The translations under genes were made by a program, and so were the position numbers. DNA of 32,298 bases from a virus: positions 1 through 32,298 of IMG/VR virus record IMGVR_UViG_3300020450_000060; one strand, written 5' to 3'. The notes beneath the pieces are model-generated. The model saw only the letters and a list, made by a program, of their open reading frames with translations, did no database searches and was not told the origin of the DNA. This document shows positions 26,635 to 32,298 of this stretch, in pieces (position 1 is the stretch's first letter; each line of letters opens with the position of its first letter).

Positions 26635-27013
26635 TTTCTTCTTTCAGTTTTTGGTTCTCTTCAATTAGTTCTTTGTTTCTTCTCAGAACATCATAATAAC
26701 ATTTTGTTAATTCTTTTATATCTAACTCTAATGCACCTAGAAGTTTTGGTGGTGTCTTTTTTGTTTCCTCTGGTAAAGGTTCAAGGTCATCTTGCATTTG
26801 TTGACTATAGGTTTTTTCAGCAGTCCACCTTTTATCCCATATAGGGTCATTCAGTTTATACATTTTTTCTTGAGTGCTTTGTATTCTTTTATTTTTAGAA
26901 TATTCTTTCATCTCACGCCATTTTTCACTTTTTCTTAATTTCCAGAGCATCCAATCGTAGTATCGCTCTGGTTCTTTTTCATAAACCATTTTGGCATTTC
27001 TCCATTTTTCCAA
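26612..27013 (-). CDS. 133-residue basic protein with C-terminal coiled coil
   Basis: A Trp/Lys-rich N-terminal half (WMLWKLRKSEKWREMKEYS) and a C-terminal coiled coil (DVLRRNKELIEENQKLKEEN). Starts inside the end of the gene above; an inner ATG at residue 9 (26989) is equally plausible, neither having a strong ribosome binding site. Unknown function. Confidence 0.55.
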   Translation of the reverse strand: MEKWRNAKMVYEKEPERYYDWMLWKLRKSEKWREMKEYSKNKRIQSTQEKMYKLNDPIWDKRWTAEKTYSQQMQDDLEPLPEETKKTPPKLLGALELDIKELTKCYYDVLRRNKELIEENQKLKEENANLHNT

Positions 27014-27510
27014 GTTGCAAATCTTTTCTTCTCATTTATATAGTAGTTACGATAAGCCTTAATTGGGTTACCTTTTACTTTACAATATTCTGGCATTGCT
27101 TGTGGCATCTCTGTCCCTACTTTTGGTGGTATATTTTTTGGCGGTCTAATCAACATCAATGATGGCTTACTAGCACCATGTATTTTTCCATAACGATTTG
27201 TAAATTCTGCTAGTGTTGCCATGTAAAGTTTATACATTTGAAAATAGTTTGTTATAGATTCGCGAACCCATATTGCAGATGGGTGATTCACATGAGAAGC
27301 TTTGTATAATATATCTTGTCGTTCATCATGTAAATACCATCTTTTAATTTTACGACCATTTTTAGTTTGACCCCAATACATTGTACCATCAAGTAATCTA
27401 TGTGCAGTTGACATAAGTTGTGCATACTCAATAGGCATCTTGACTATATGTTTATCTATATGCCATTTGGCATTTTGCACAGGGTCTTCATGTAGATAGA
27501 ATATGTTCAT
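26935..27510 (-). CDS. Conserved phage protein 'MNIFYLHEDP'
   Basis: 191 residues from ATG 27510, which overlaps the stop of the SleB-type gene (ATGA); three codons of the longer frame are dropped. Conserved-looking blocks: HIDKHIVKMPIEYAQLMSTA (about 18-37), SHVNHPSAIWVRES, and FTNRYGKIHGASKPSL...RPPKNIPP. Familiar in T4-like and other phages, without a settled function. Many His, Trp and Tyr residues suggest an enzyme or ligand-binding protein. No transmembrane span. Confidence 0.65.
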   Translation of the reverse strand: MNIFYLHEDPVQNAKWHIDKHIVKMPIEYAQLMSTAHRLLDGTMYWGQTKNGRKIKRWYLHDERQDILYKASHVNHPSAIWVRESITNYFQMYKLYMATLAEFTNRYGKIHGASKPSLMLIRPPKNIPPKVGTEMPQAMPEYCKVKGNPIKAYRNYYINEKKRFATWKNGEMPKWFMKKNQSDTTIGCSGN

Positions 27511-28040
27511 TTTTCCCACCTATAAAAAATGTGGTCGCCAATCTCTACAGTTTTAGTTTTAGATTTTCTCCATGCTGGTTGAACATAGTCAGCATGATAG
27601 TGTGTCGCACCATCTGTTATATCTAAAAGATTCACGCCAGGGATTAGAGATATGTGAGCGAGGTCTTTAATTTTTTTATATATCTTTTTATCCTTTTTGT
27701 GTATCAAATCTTTTTTACCATCACAGTACCATGAGAATTGGCATCTATGTCTGATAGGATAGTAATTACCATTTTTCTTCCAAGACTCTCTTGTAGGGCC
27801 TTGTTTGACTACTTCACATACTGTATTAGGAAATCTTTTATCTTTTACTCTATTTAATGTTACTGATATCACAGCAGACCAACCAGCTGTTCCTTGATTC
27901 CTAGCTTCAAAATATACGTTGTCTGCAAGACATGATACTTGCACTGGGTCTACACCAATGACTTTAGGTTTTTTTGTTGGTAGTGATGGGTCTGCTGTTG
28001 CAATTCCCATAAGAACCAACATCTCTTGTAAACTAAGCAT
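27507..28040 (-). CDS. SleB-type cell wall hydrolase
   Basis: 177 residues. Family core: CLADNVYFEARNQGTAGWSA (about residues 37-56) with the catalytic glutamate in FEAR, VTLNRV, a CQFSWYCDG pair of cysteines, and the end block GATHYHADYVQPAW. An N-terminal hydrophobic segment (MLSLQEMLVLMGIATA) may be a signal peptide. SleB/CwlJ enzymes are lytic transglycosylases or amidases of peptidoglycan. With the T4-type lysozyme at 24575, the phage has two different wall enzymes. Confidence 0.85.
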   Translation of the reverse strand: MLSLQEMLVLMGIATADPSLPTKKPKVIGVDPVQVSCLADNVYFEARNQGTAGWSAVISVTLNRVKDKRFPNTVCEVVKQGPTRESWKKNGNYYPIRHRCQFSWYCDGKKDLIHKKDKKIYKKIKDLAHISLIPGVNLLDITDGATHYHADYVQPAWRKSKTKTVEIGDHIFYRWEK

Positions 28041-28476
28041 ATACTCCCCTTTCCTTATATTCTTTTAATAAAATTTCTTGTTGTTCATAAGCTTCTTTTT
28101 CCCATGGCAAGTTCATATAATCTATACCAAGATAAATCTCACCTTTCCACATTTTTTCAATGCCAGAGTTAGCAGGGTATTCTTTTAAATGACCTTTGAA
28201 TTGTTGTTTTACATGAACTAGCTCGTGTAGAACACAAGTGATAAAATTATCACCTTTGAGTCTTTTATCAATCTCAATGTGAGAGCAGTTCTTACCAACT
28301 TCCATACACCAACCTTGAACATCACCCTCTATCTTTGTAAGGTCAAACTCAATATTGAAATATTTAAATCTACTAAAATATTTATCACAGAACCACCAAG
28401 CAATATCTTCGATTAGGTTTCGTTGTTTTTTAGTGCCACCATTGACTAAAACAAAATGTCCACTATCTTCTATCAT
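28033..28476 (-). CDS. Zinc metallopeptidase-like protein (HExxH)
   Basis: 147 residues. Zinc motif HELVHVKQ at about residues 84-91 (HExxH), preceded by CVL and followed by an acidic stretch that could hold the third ligand (E at about 99 or 127). The layout is like SprT/IrrE-type small peptidases of phages. A histidine-rich SHIEIDKRL strand precedes. Target unknown; phage versions may cut host regulators or help head/tail maturation. Stop overlaps the next start. Confidence 0.7.
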   Translation of the reverse strand: MIEDSGHFVLVNGGTKKQRNLIEDIAWWFCDKYFSRFKYFNIEFDLTKIEGDVQGWCMEVGKNCSHIEIDKRLKGDNFITCVLHELVHVKQQFKGHLKEYPANSGIEKMWKGEIYLGIDYMNLPWEKEAYEQQEILLKEYKERGVYA

Positions 28477-28751
28477 TATAGAGCCCTACAACCAATATTA
28501 AAATCTAAACCAATCATCTCAAGAGCTGTGTCAAACATGACCCAAGCATCTCCATTCTTTTTGAAACCCTCTTCGGCAGCAAAGTCCATTGAAGAACTAT
28601 GTCCAATAGTATCAGCTATACCTTTTGTTTCCAAAACATAGGCAGCAACTTTGGCTGACTTGGCAAAACCGACTTGATTAAGAACTGAACCAGAACAGAA
28701 CACAATTCCACCATTACTGGCATAAATATAATCAATAACATTTTTCTTCAT
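28476..28751 (-). CDS. 91-residue unknown protein
   Basis: Start taken at ATG 28751 (MKKNVIDYIYASNGGIVF...) with GAGAGG ten bases before, rather than at 28787. Glycine/serine-rich, with 'KGIADTIGHSSSMDFAAEEG' and two cysteines. Soluble, no known family. First gene behind the composite terminator-promoter at 28797-28831. Confidence 0.55.
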   Translation of the reverse strand: MKKNVIDYIYASNGGIVFCSGSVLNQVGFAKSAKVAAYVLETKGIADTIGHSSSMDFAAEEGFKKNGDAWVMFDTALEMIGLDFNIGCRAL

Positions 28752-28796
28752 TTTTGAAACCTCTCTATTTGTTTTCTTTTTTCTCATTACATATAT

Positions 28797-28825
28797 AGCT
28801 TAACATAAAAAGGGGGGCTTGTCAA
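28797..28825 (-). promoter_or_regulatory. Sigma70-like promoter built into a terminator (second copy)
   Basis: TTGACA (28825-28820), 17-base spacer, TAAGCT (28802-28797). The -35 box is the loop of the terminator at 28807-28831, exactly as at 11799-11833. Confidence 0.65.
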
Positions 28826-28831
28826 CCCCCC
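28807..28831 (-). terminator. Intrinsic terminator with promoter in its loop
   Basis: Minus strand: GGGGGG-TTGACAAG-CCCCCC followed by TTTTT. It ends the unit carrying 28954-29412 and the two inverted repeats. Confidence 0.8.
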
Positions 28832-28836
28832 TTAAA

Positions 28837-28950
28837 TTCTCAATGATTTCAAGTACTTATCGTACACCACTTACTCATCATATATCTCATTGAGAAAAGT
28901 GATTCGGCTGGCTAGTTTTTTGATGAGAGAGAGAGGTGCCAACCGAATCA
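28837..28950 (-). repeat. Two tandem inverted repeats before the terminator
   Basis: Inner pair: TTCTCAATGA (28837-28846) with TCATTGAGAA (28887-28896), a 10-bp perfect stem with a 40-base loop. Outer pair: TGATTCGGCTGGC (28900-28912) with GCCAACCGAATCA (28938-28950), 13 bp with one G-U on the RNA and a 25-base loop. Both arms of the second carry the recurrent TGATTCGG octamer. They form a structured 3' region of the message ending at 28807. No gene is seen in 28837-28950. Confidence 0.7.
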
Positions 28951-28953
28951 AAC

Positions 28954-29061
28954 CTATTCCATACAACCCTGCATCAATCCCTCTGTAGTGCAAGGGTCTT
29001 CGACATAACCTACAATCATTATACAACTAACAATGATTATTGAAAATATAAAGCTCTTCAT
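28954..29061 (-). CDS. 35-residue secreted peptide with two cysteines
   Basis: ATG at 29061, AAGGAG seven bases before; TAG at 28954-28956. MKSFIFSIIIVSCIMIVGYV is a signal-peptide-like or lipoprotein-like start (cysteine at 13), followed by EDPCTTEGLMQGCME. Overlaps the end of the upstream gene. A small periplasmic peptide or membrane peptide; function unknown. Confidence 0.5.
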   Translation of the reverse strand: MKSFIFSIIIVSCIMIVGYVEDPCTTEGLMQGCME

Positions 29062-29161
29062 TACTATACTCCTTACGGCATTCATCACATAAATCTTTGT
29101 GTTCTTGTGGTTCGTCAGCCCAGAATTTTACATTACAATCTGAACACTCATATTCACCCAC
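29027..29161 (-). CDS. 44-residue zinc-ribbon protein, GTG start
   Basis: Starts at GTG 29161, seven bases after GGAG at the end of the previous gene. VGEYECSDCNVKFWADEPQE then LCDECRKEYSNEELY: CxxC at 6-9 and at 24-27, a compact zinc-ribbon. TAG at 29027-29029. The same size and cysteine pattern as the protein at 2846-2995, unrelated in sequence. Confidence 0.55.
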   Translation of the reverse strand: MGEYECSDCNVKFWADEPQEHKDLCDECRKEYSNEELYIFNNHC

Positions 29162-29163
29162 AA

Positions 29164-29412
29164 TTATACTCCATTATCAAAAATACTAACATCAGCATCA
29201 GCTATAAAATCATTTGCTACATCATTAAATATTTTAGTGAAATGGTCATAATTTTTCCAATACTTGGTTTTAGCTCCGAGGGCATCCATGTAAACTGTAT
29301 CTTTAACATTTTTCCAATCAATGTCATTTAGATTTTTGTTCCAAACTTTTGGTTTTACCCACTCATAAATGTGTCCATAAACCAACAAATCAATTTCTTT
29401 TTGATTAACCAT
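29164..29412 (-). CDS. 82-residue unknown protein
   Basis: Start at ATG 29412 (MVNQKEIDLLVYGHIYEWVK...) with AGGAGAG seven bases upstream; the upstream extension to 29466 falls in the neighbour's coding region. Trp/Tyr-rich, soluble, acidic end (ADADVSIFDNGV). Unknown function. Confidence 0.6.
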   Translation of the reverse strand: MVNQKEIDLLVYGHIYEWVKPKVWNKNLNDIDWKNVKDTVYMDALGAKTKYWKNYDHFTKIFNDVANDFIADADVSIFDNGV

Positions 29413-29422
29413 AATCTCTCTC

Positions 29423-29782
29423 CTATAAGTACAACGGGCCAGTCCAATTAATATTGAACCCACCATCTAAAACATTACCTCGTGCGGCATTTGTAGCAGG
29501 TTTGTTAAAACCAGCTGCTTTTAGTAAGTCACCTTTTTTGAATTTACCATTATCTTCTATAACAACAAAGGCCCAAACAGAACCCATCTTCGTTGGGTCA
29601 TAACTAGATACTTGACCAATCTTGATGTATTTCTTACCTAAACTATAAATGAAATCATTACGAAAATCTTGGCCAGTCTTATGCTTATAATTATTTTTTC
29701 CATAATCGTGAGCCGCGGCATCTAACATATTTTCGATACCTTTTTCTAAACTATCGAACTTCTTTTGAATTTGAACTGTCAT
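29423..29782 (-). CDS. 119-residue conserved unknown protein
   Basis: MTVQIQKKFDSLEKGIENML..., a helical start followed by a beta part with 'GSVWAFVVIEDNGKFKKGDLLKAAGFNKPATN' in two pieces. Soluble, no cysteine. Leader sequence before the gene is nearly identical to that of 11370-11768. Unknown function, probably early. Confidence 0.6.
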   Translation of the reverse strand: MTVQIQKKFDSLEKGIENMLDAAAHDYGKNNYKHKTGQDFRNDFIYSLGKKYIKIGQVSSYDPTKMGSVWAFVVIEDNGKFKKGDLLKAAGFNKPATNAARGNVLDGGFNINWTGPLYL

Positions 29783-29928
29783 TTTTCTCTCTCTTTCTTT
29801 ATCTTACTCTTAACAGTATCACGATTCTGCTCAGAAGTCAAGGGCTTTTCTTGCTTTTTTGCAAAAAAAGTTTGCTGTCTTCTTCTATTATTAAATAAAG
29901 TTCTATGAATAGGTGTTACTTTAAGCAT
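29779..29928 (-). CDS. 49-residue very basic protein
   Basis: ATG at 29928 overlaps the stop region of 29921-30427; TGA at 29779-29781 overlaps the next start. MLKVTPIHRTLFNNRRRQQT... ends in KSKIKKEREK. It contains the promoter at 29813-29841 within its coding region. Codon and charge pattern look plausible, and it fills an otherwise empty gap. Unknown; may bind nucleic acid. Confidence 0.45.
   Translation of the reverse strand: MLKVTPIHRTLFNNRRRQQTFFAKKQEKPLTSEQNRDTVKSKIKKEREK
29813..29841 (-). promoter_or_regulatory. Sigma70-like promoter for 29423-29782
   Basis: TTGACT (29841-29836), 17-base spacer, TACTGT (29818-29813), a near-consensus pair. Its downstream leader shares 20 bases (29793-29812) with that of 11370-11768. 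It lies inside a possible small gene. Confidence 0.5.
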
Positions 29929-30427
29929 CTGCCACTAGGCCACTGGCAGAACGACTTGCCTGTGGATACACATCTGGTGCAGGAACTTTAAAATCTTCAT
30001 CCCAACCAAAAGCTTCTCTTACAACATTTGCGGATAAACCTTTATAATGTTGATGTAACTTTTTTTCTTTACAACGAACTAATAATTCAGCTTCACTTTT
30101 ATGTAAACCCTCTAACATCTGAAAGAACATATTTTCTTTTTGATGTTGTTTAGTTGAATTATCAGCACCTTTGATAAAATGCCATAATCTTTTAGCTTCC
30201 TGTGCTAACACAGTATGCTCTGCTCCCTCTGGTGCATCATTAGGTGTATAAGGAACTTCACCATCTGGAAACACCCATTCTATTTTTGGGTCAAATGCAG
30301 ACTTTAGAACCATTCTCAATGCATCAGTATTATTTTCTCTTAGGATTGCAACTTTTCTATCTTTAGTTTTTGCTTTATGCACTTTGTCAAGTATCTCTGA
30401 AAAGAGTGGGGTATAAGTTTTTTCCAT
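29921..30427 (-). CDS. Conserved phage protein (DUF6433-like)
   Basis: 168 residues: MEKTYTPLFSEILDKVHKAK..., then KIEWVFPDGEVPYTPNDAPE (about 50-69) and HQHYKGLSANVVREAFGWDE (about 123-142). This 'TYTPLFSEILxKVxKAKT...VPYTPNDAPxGxE' protein is common in T4-like marine phages, recalled as DUF6433. No function known. It is one base from the RNase H gene upstream. Confidence 0.7.
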   Translation of the reverse strand: MEKTYTPLFSEILDKVHKAKTKDRKVAILRENNTDALRMVLKSAFDPKIEWVFPDGEVPYTPNDAPEGAEHTVLAQEAKRLWHFIKGADNSTKQHQKENMFFQMLEGLHKSEAELLVRCKEKKLHQHYKGLSANVVREAFGWDEDFKVPAPDVYPQASRSASGLVADA

Positions 30428-31267
30428 TTAAAATTCTCCAATTTCATTAGTAAGATTTTTTAATCTTGATTGTATAAAATAATTTAATAATTTACTCCTA
30501 TCACCACAAGGTGCTTTTGTAAACTCATCCATGATTACTTTTTCAAGTATCTCTGGGACATTATCCAAGTTAATAAGTTTATCATTTCTTTGGTAATTTC
30601 TTTTGACTTCATCATGTAAATCATCTATATCTTTTGACAACCAATTCTCAATCTTTTTTCTTCCTAAAGGTCTTTGTCTTAATCCATCTACAAATGTATT
30701 ATCTGGCGATAGAACATTTGGTATTCCATCACTAGTATCGCCTTTAAGTATATGTTCTTTTATATAGGTGTTTGGGTCATGGCCATTTACATACTTCTTC
30801 AGTATAGGACTAAACTGTTCAACATTAGGATATTTTTGTAACTGTATGAAATCTTTATCACCAGATATAATCATAATTTTTTCTGAATAGTTTTTACATA
30901 AAGTTGCAATAATATCATCAGCCTCTGCACCATATACCTCTAGATATTTGTATGGTAAATTTTCTTTGAACTCTGCTTTGATTTTATTAAGACAGTTGAA
31001 AATAGCATCCCAATCTTTCTTATCATTTTCTCTACCTTTTTTACGACCAGCTTTATATTGAGGAAATATCTCTCGCCTCCAATAGTGTTTGGAATCATAA
31101 GTGAGAACAACTTCTCCATAATCATTATGAAACTGTTGTCTGTACATACGAATAGAATTAAGTATCATATGTCTTACCATACCCTCATCTACTGTATTAC
31201 TTCTTCTCATATTCATATCCATCATTAGACTAGCTAATGAGATTTGGTTCATATCAATAATAATCAT
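30428..31267 (-). CDS. rnh: RNase H / 5'-3' exonuclease (T4 Rnh type)
   Basis: 279 residues (T4 Rnh is 305) of the FEN-1/5' nuclease family. Acidic metal-site residues: D5 in IIIDMN, D in LTYDSKHYWRREIFPQYKAG, EADD in YGAEADDIIA (about 109-112), D in ISGDKDF (about 131) and the TSDGIPN helix-hairpin element with its aspartate (about 180). Removes RNA primers and flaps on the lagging strand. The stop of the neighbouring oxygenase overlaps its ATG. Confidence 0.92.
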   Translation of the reverse strand: MIIIDMNQISLASLMMDMNMRRSNTVDEGMVRHMILNSIRMYRQQFHNDYGEVVLTYDSKHYWRREIFPQYKAGRKKGRENDKKDWDAIFNCLNKIKAEFKENLPYKYLEVYGAEADDIIATLCKNYSEKIMIISGDKDFIQLQKYPNVEQFSPILKKYVNGHDPNTYIKEHILKGDTSDGIPNVLSPDNTFVDGLRQRPLGRKKIENWLSKDIDDLHDEVKRNYQRNDKLINLDNVPEILEKVIMDEFTKAPCGDRSKLLNYFIQSRLKNLTNEIGEF

Positions 31268-31935
31268 TTGTATATATGATAAGCATTAAAGCTCATGCTC
31301 CTTCTTTCACCATCAACATAAAATGGATACACACTATGTTTTAACCATGATGGAAATAATAACATAGTTCCAACTTCAGGCTTAAACTTTAAATTGTCAC
31401 TTCTAAAATCAGCCTTTTCTCCATACATAAATTCAATCAAACCACTAGCTGGATAATGGTCTTTAAATTCTTCATCATATTGTTTATTCATATCTTTTGG
31501 TATCTTGAGATATATGACACCACTAAAATGACCACTATGAGTATGCCATGGATTGTACTCATGTTTATATTGACTTACAATCCAAGATTGTGCTAAATGA
31601 ATATTATCTCTAGTTGGTTCACTTGAACCACCACCTTTTGTCCATTCATAAGCTCTTTTCTTTTCTATCATAGTTTTTAGATATTGTAAACAAGCTTCTT
31701 TAATCGTATCTCTATAATAATTTCTATCACTCTCATTTAGTATTGGTATTTTAACTTCTTTTGAAACCTTACCAACAAGACTATTTGAAAAATCAAACTT
31801 TTTTGATAGTCCATCATCAGGCAGTACTGCATCTCCAGTTTCATTAACAATGTTTACAAATCTATCTGATACCTTAAATTGCATAATAGTTGGACTAAAT
31901 CTCTCAAAGGTTTCAATTTTTTCAAGCATCATCAT
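31264..31935 (-). CDS. 2OG-Fe(II) oxygenase
   Basis: 223 residues. Double-stranded beta-helix with iron ligands in NPWHTHSGHFSGVIYL (about residues 130-145: HxH then the jelly-roll strand) and the distal histidine in FPSWLKHSVYPFYVDGERRS (about 195-214), where the arginine binds 2-oxoglutarate. Phage versions hydroxylate or modify nucleic acids, proteins or small molecules; the target is unknown. The coding start overlaps the upstream gene by 14 bases. Confidence 0.85.
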   Translation of the reverse strand: MMMLEKIETFERFSPTIMQFKVSDRFVNIVNETGDAVLPDDGLSKKFDFSNSLVGKVSKEVKIPILNESDRNYYRDTIKEACLQYLKTMIEKKRAYEWTKGGGSSEPTRDNIHLAQSWIVSQYKHEYNPWHTHSGHFSGVIYLKIPKDMNKQYDEEFKDHYPASGLIEFMYGEKADFRSDNLKFKPEVGTMLLFPSWLKHSVYPFYVDGERRSMSFNAYHIYK

Positions 31936-32298
31936 CTTCCTTTTTTATCACAGCATCTGCAGCTTTACTTATTTGGTCAACTAACTCACCATCAAAAATA
32001 GCATATGTATCATCGGCAGGTTCAGTTTTTACTCTCATAACATTTTTAATTAACTCTTGCATTGGGTGTTTATAACCTAAATGTCTAAAAACTAAAGACT
32101 TAACTACCTCATTCATAAAACCTACCTCTTGAACAAAAGTATCGTTTTTTATATCTAAACCATTTTCATTAAAAGATTGTATCATAGGAATCATAACAGC
32201 CTCAGCCATATCCTCTACAAATAACATATCTATTGCAACCTTTTCACTTTTTGCTTTAGTGATAGTCTTGGTTGTTCTCCAAGGCCCTCTTATTACGT
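31922..32298 (-). CDS. Partial conserved phage protein at right edge
   Basis: The frame does not start at the ATG at 32227: it stays open through 32228-32298 (reading VIRGPWRTTKTITKAKSEK then VAID before MLFVEDMAEAVM) and no Shine-Dalgarno precedes that ATG. So the gene is cut by the window edge. The visible 125 residues are acidic at the C-terminus (VIKKEDDDA) with 'FVEDMAEAVMIPMIQSF' and 'SLVFRHLGYKHPMQEL'. Familiar in T4-like phages beside RNase H, unnamed. Confidence 0.65.
   Translation of the reverse strand, partial: VIRGPWRTTKTITKAKSEKVAIDMLFVEDMAEAVMIPMIQSFNENGLDIKNDTFVQEVGFMNEVVKSLVFRHLGYKHPMQELIKNVMRVKTEPADDTYAIFDGELVDQISKAADAVIKKEDDDA

Noticed and set aside
28900-28950. Inverted repeat as a possible tRNA
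   Set aside because: No anticodon arm, T-loop or acceptor stem can be drawn; only one long stem forms.
1-32298. CRISPR array, integrase, transposase or insertion sequence
   Set aside because: No regularly spaced direct repeats and no recombinase motifs were seen on either strand.

Overview
The window looks like a piece of a marine T4-like myovirus, most likely one infecting an alphaproteobacterium (a SAR11 or 'pelagimyophage' type virus would fit). The phage assignment rests on T4-type genes: baseplate gp48, gp53, a gp54-like tube protein and a gp27-like hub, the head-completion nuclease gp4, tape-measure chaperones gp26/gp51 with a gp29-like tape measure, gp32, gp33, RNase H, PhoH, T4-type lysozyme, and late promoters of the TATAAATA form. 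The DNA is AT-rich, tightly packed, and full of tiny overlapping genes. The host inference rests on a circularly permuted (two-piece) tmRNA of the alphaproteobacterial layout and on a bc1-type, rather than b6f-type, cytochrome b. Host identity is inference.

Layout. 1-4816 (minus): a long run of very small, overlapping, often membrane-bound unknown genes, a tRNA-Cys, a GC-richer promoter-driven segment of unknown function, a MazG-like pyrophosphohydrolase and a glycine-zipper protein. 4862-6593: glutaredoxin (plus) converging on a complete cytochrome b (minus). 7122-8650 (plus): a late-promoter cluster with a virion-type membrane protein and a 10-cysteine mini-protein. 8633-12692 (minus): thermonuclease-like nuclease, an overlapping pair of iron-sulfur biogenesis genes (IscA-type and SufT/MIP18-type), a large coiled-coil membrane protein and a P-loop kinase. 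12753-15831 (minus) and 15871-20733 (plus): tail/baseplate genes fired divergently from back-to-back late promoters. 20759-32298 (minus): gp32, gp33-like protein, tmRNA, RecB-like exonuclease, lysozyme, PhoH, SleB-type hydrolase, a metallopeptidase, RNase H and a 2OG-Fe(II) oxygenase.

What stands out. (1) An intact respiratory cytochrome b with all four heme histidines and the PEWY motif, without its Rieske and cytochrome c1 partners, so it would have to join the host complex III. A glutaredoxin, two Fe-S assembly proteins and a small NqrM-like membrane protein suggest a wider theme of host electron transport and metal-cofactor supply. (2) A permuted tmRNA with its own promoter and a clear tag ending in ALAA. 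(3) A textbook set of -1 frameshift signals (internal Shine-Dalgarno, UUUUUUA heptamer, hairpin seven bases downstream) just before the gp26 stop, predicting a gp26-gp51 fusion like the lambda G/GT tail chaperones. (4) Composite elements in which the -35 box of a sigma70-type promoter sits in the loop of the preceding terminator.

Regulation visible in the sequence: nine TTGACA/T-17 bp-TAnnnT promoters on the minus strand (host sigma70-like, presumably early) and about eight TATAAATA late promoters on both strands, including one palindromic bidirectional element. No integrase, CRISPR array or insertion sequence was seen. All product calls come from reading the proteins by eye; none was checked against a database.
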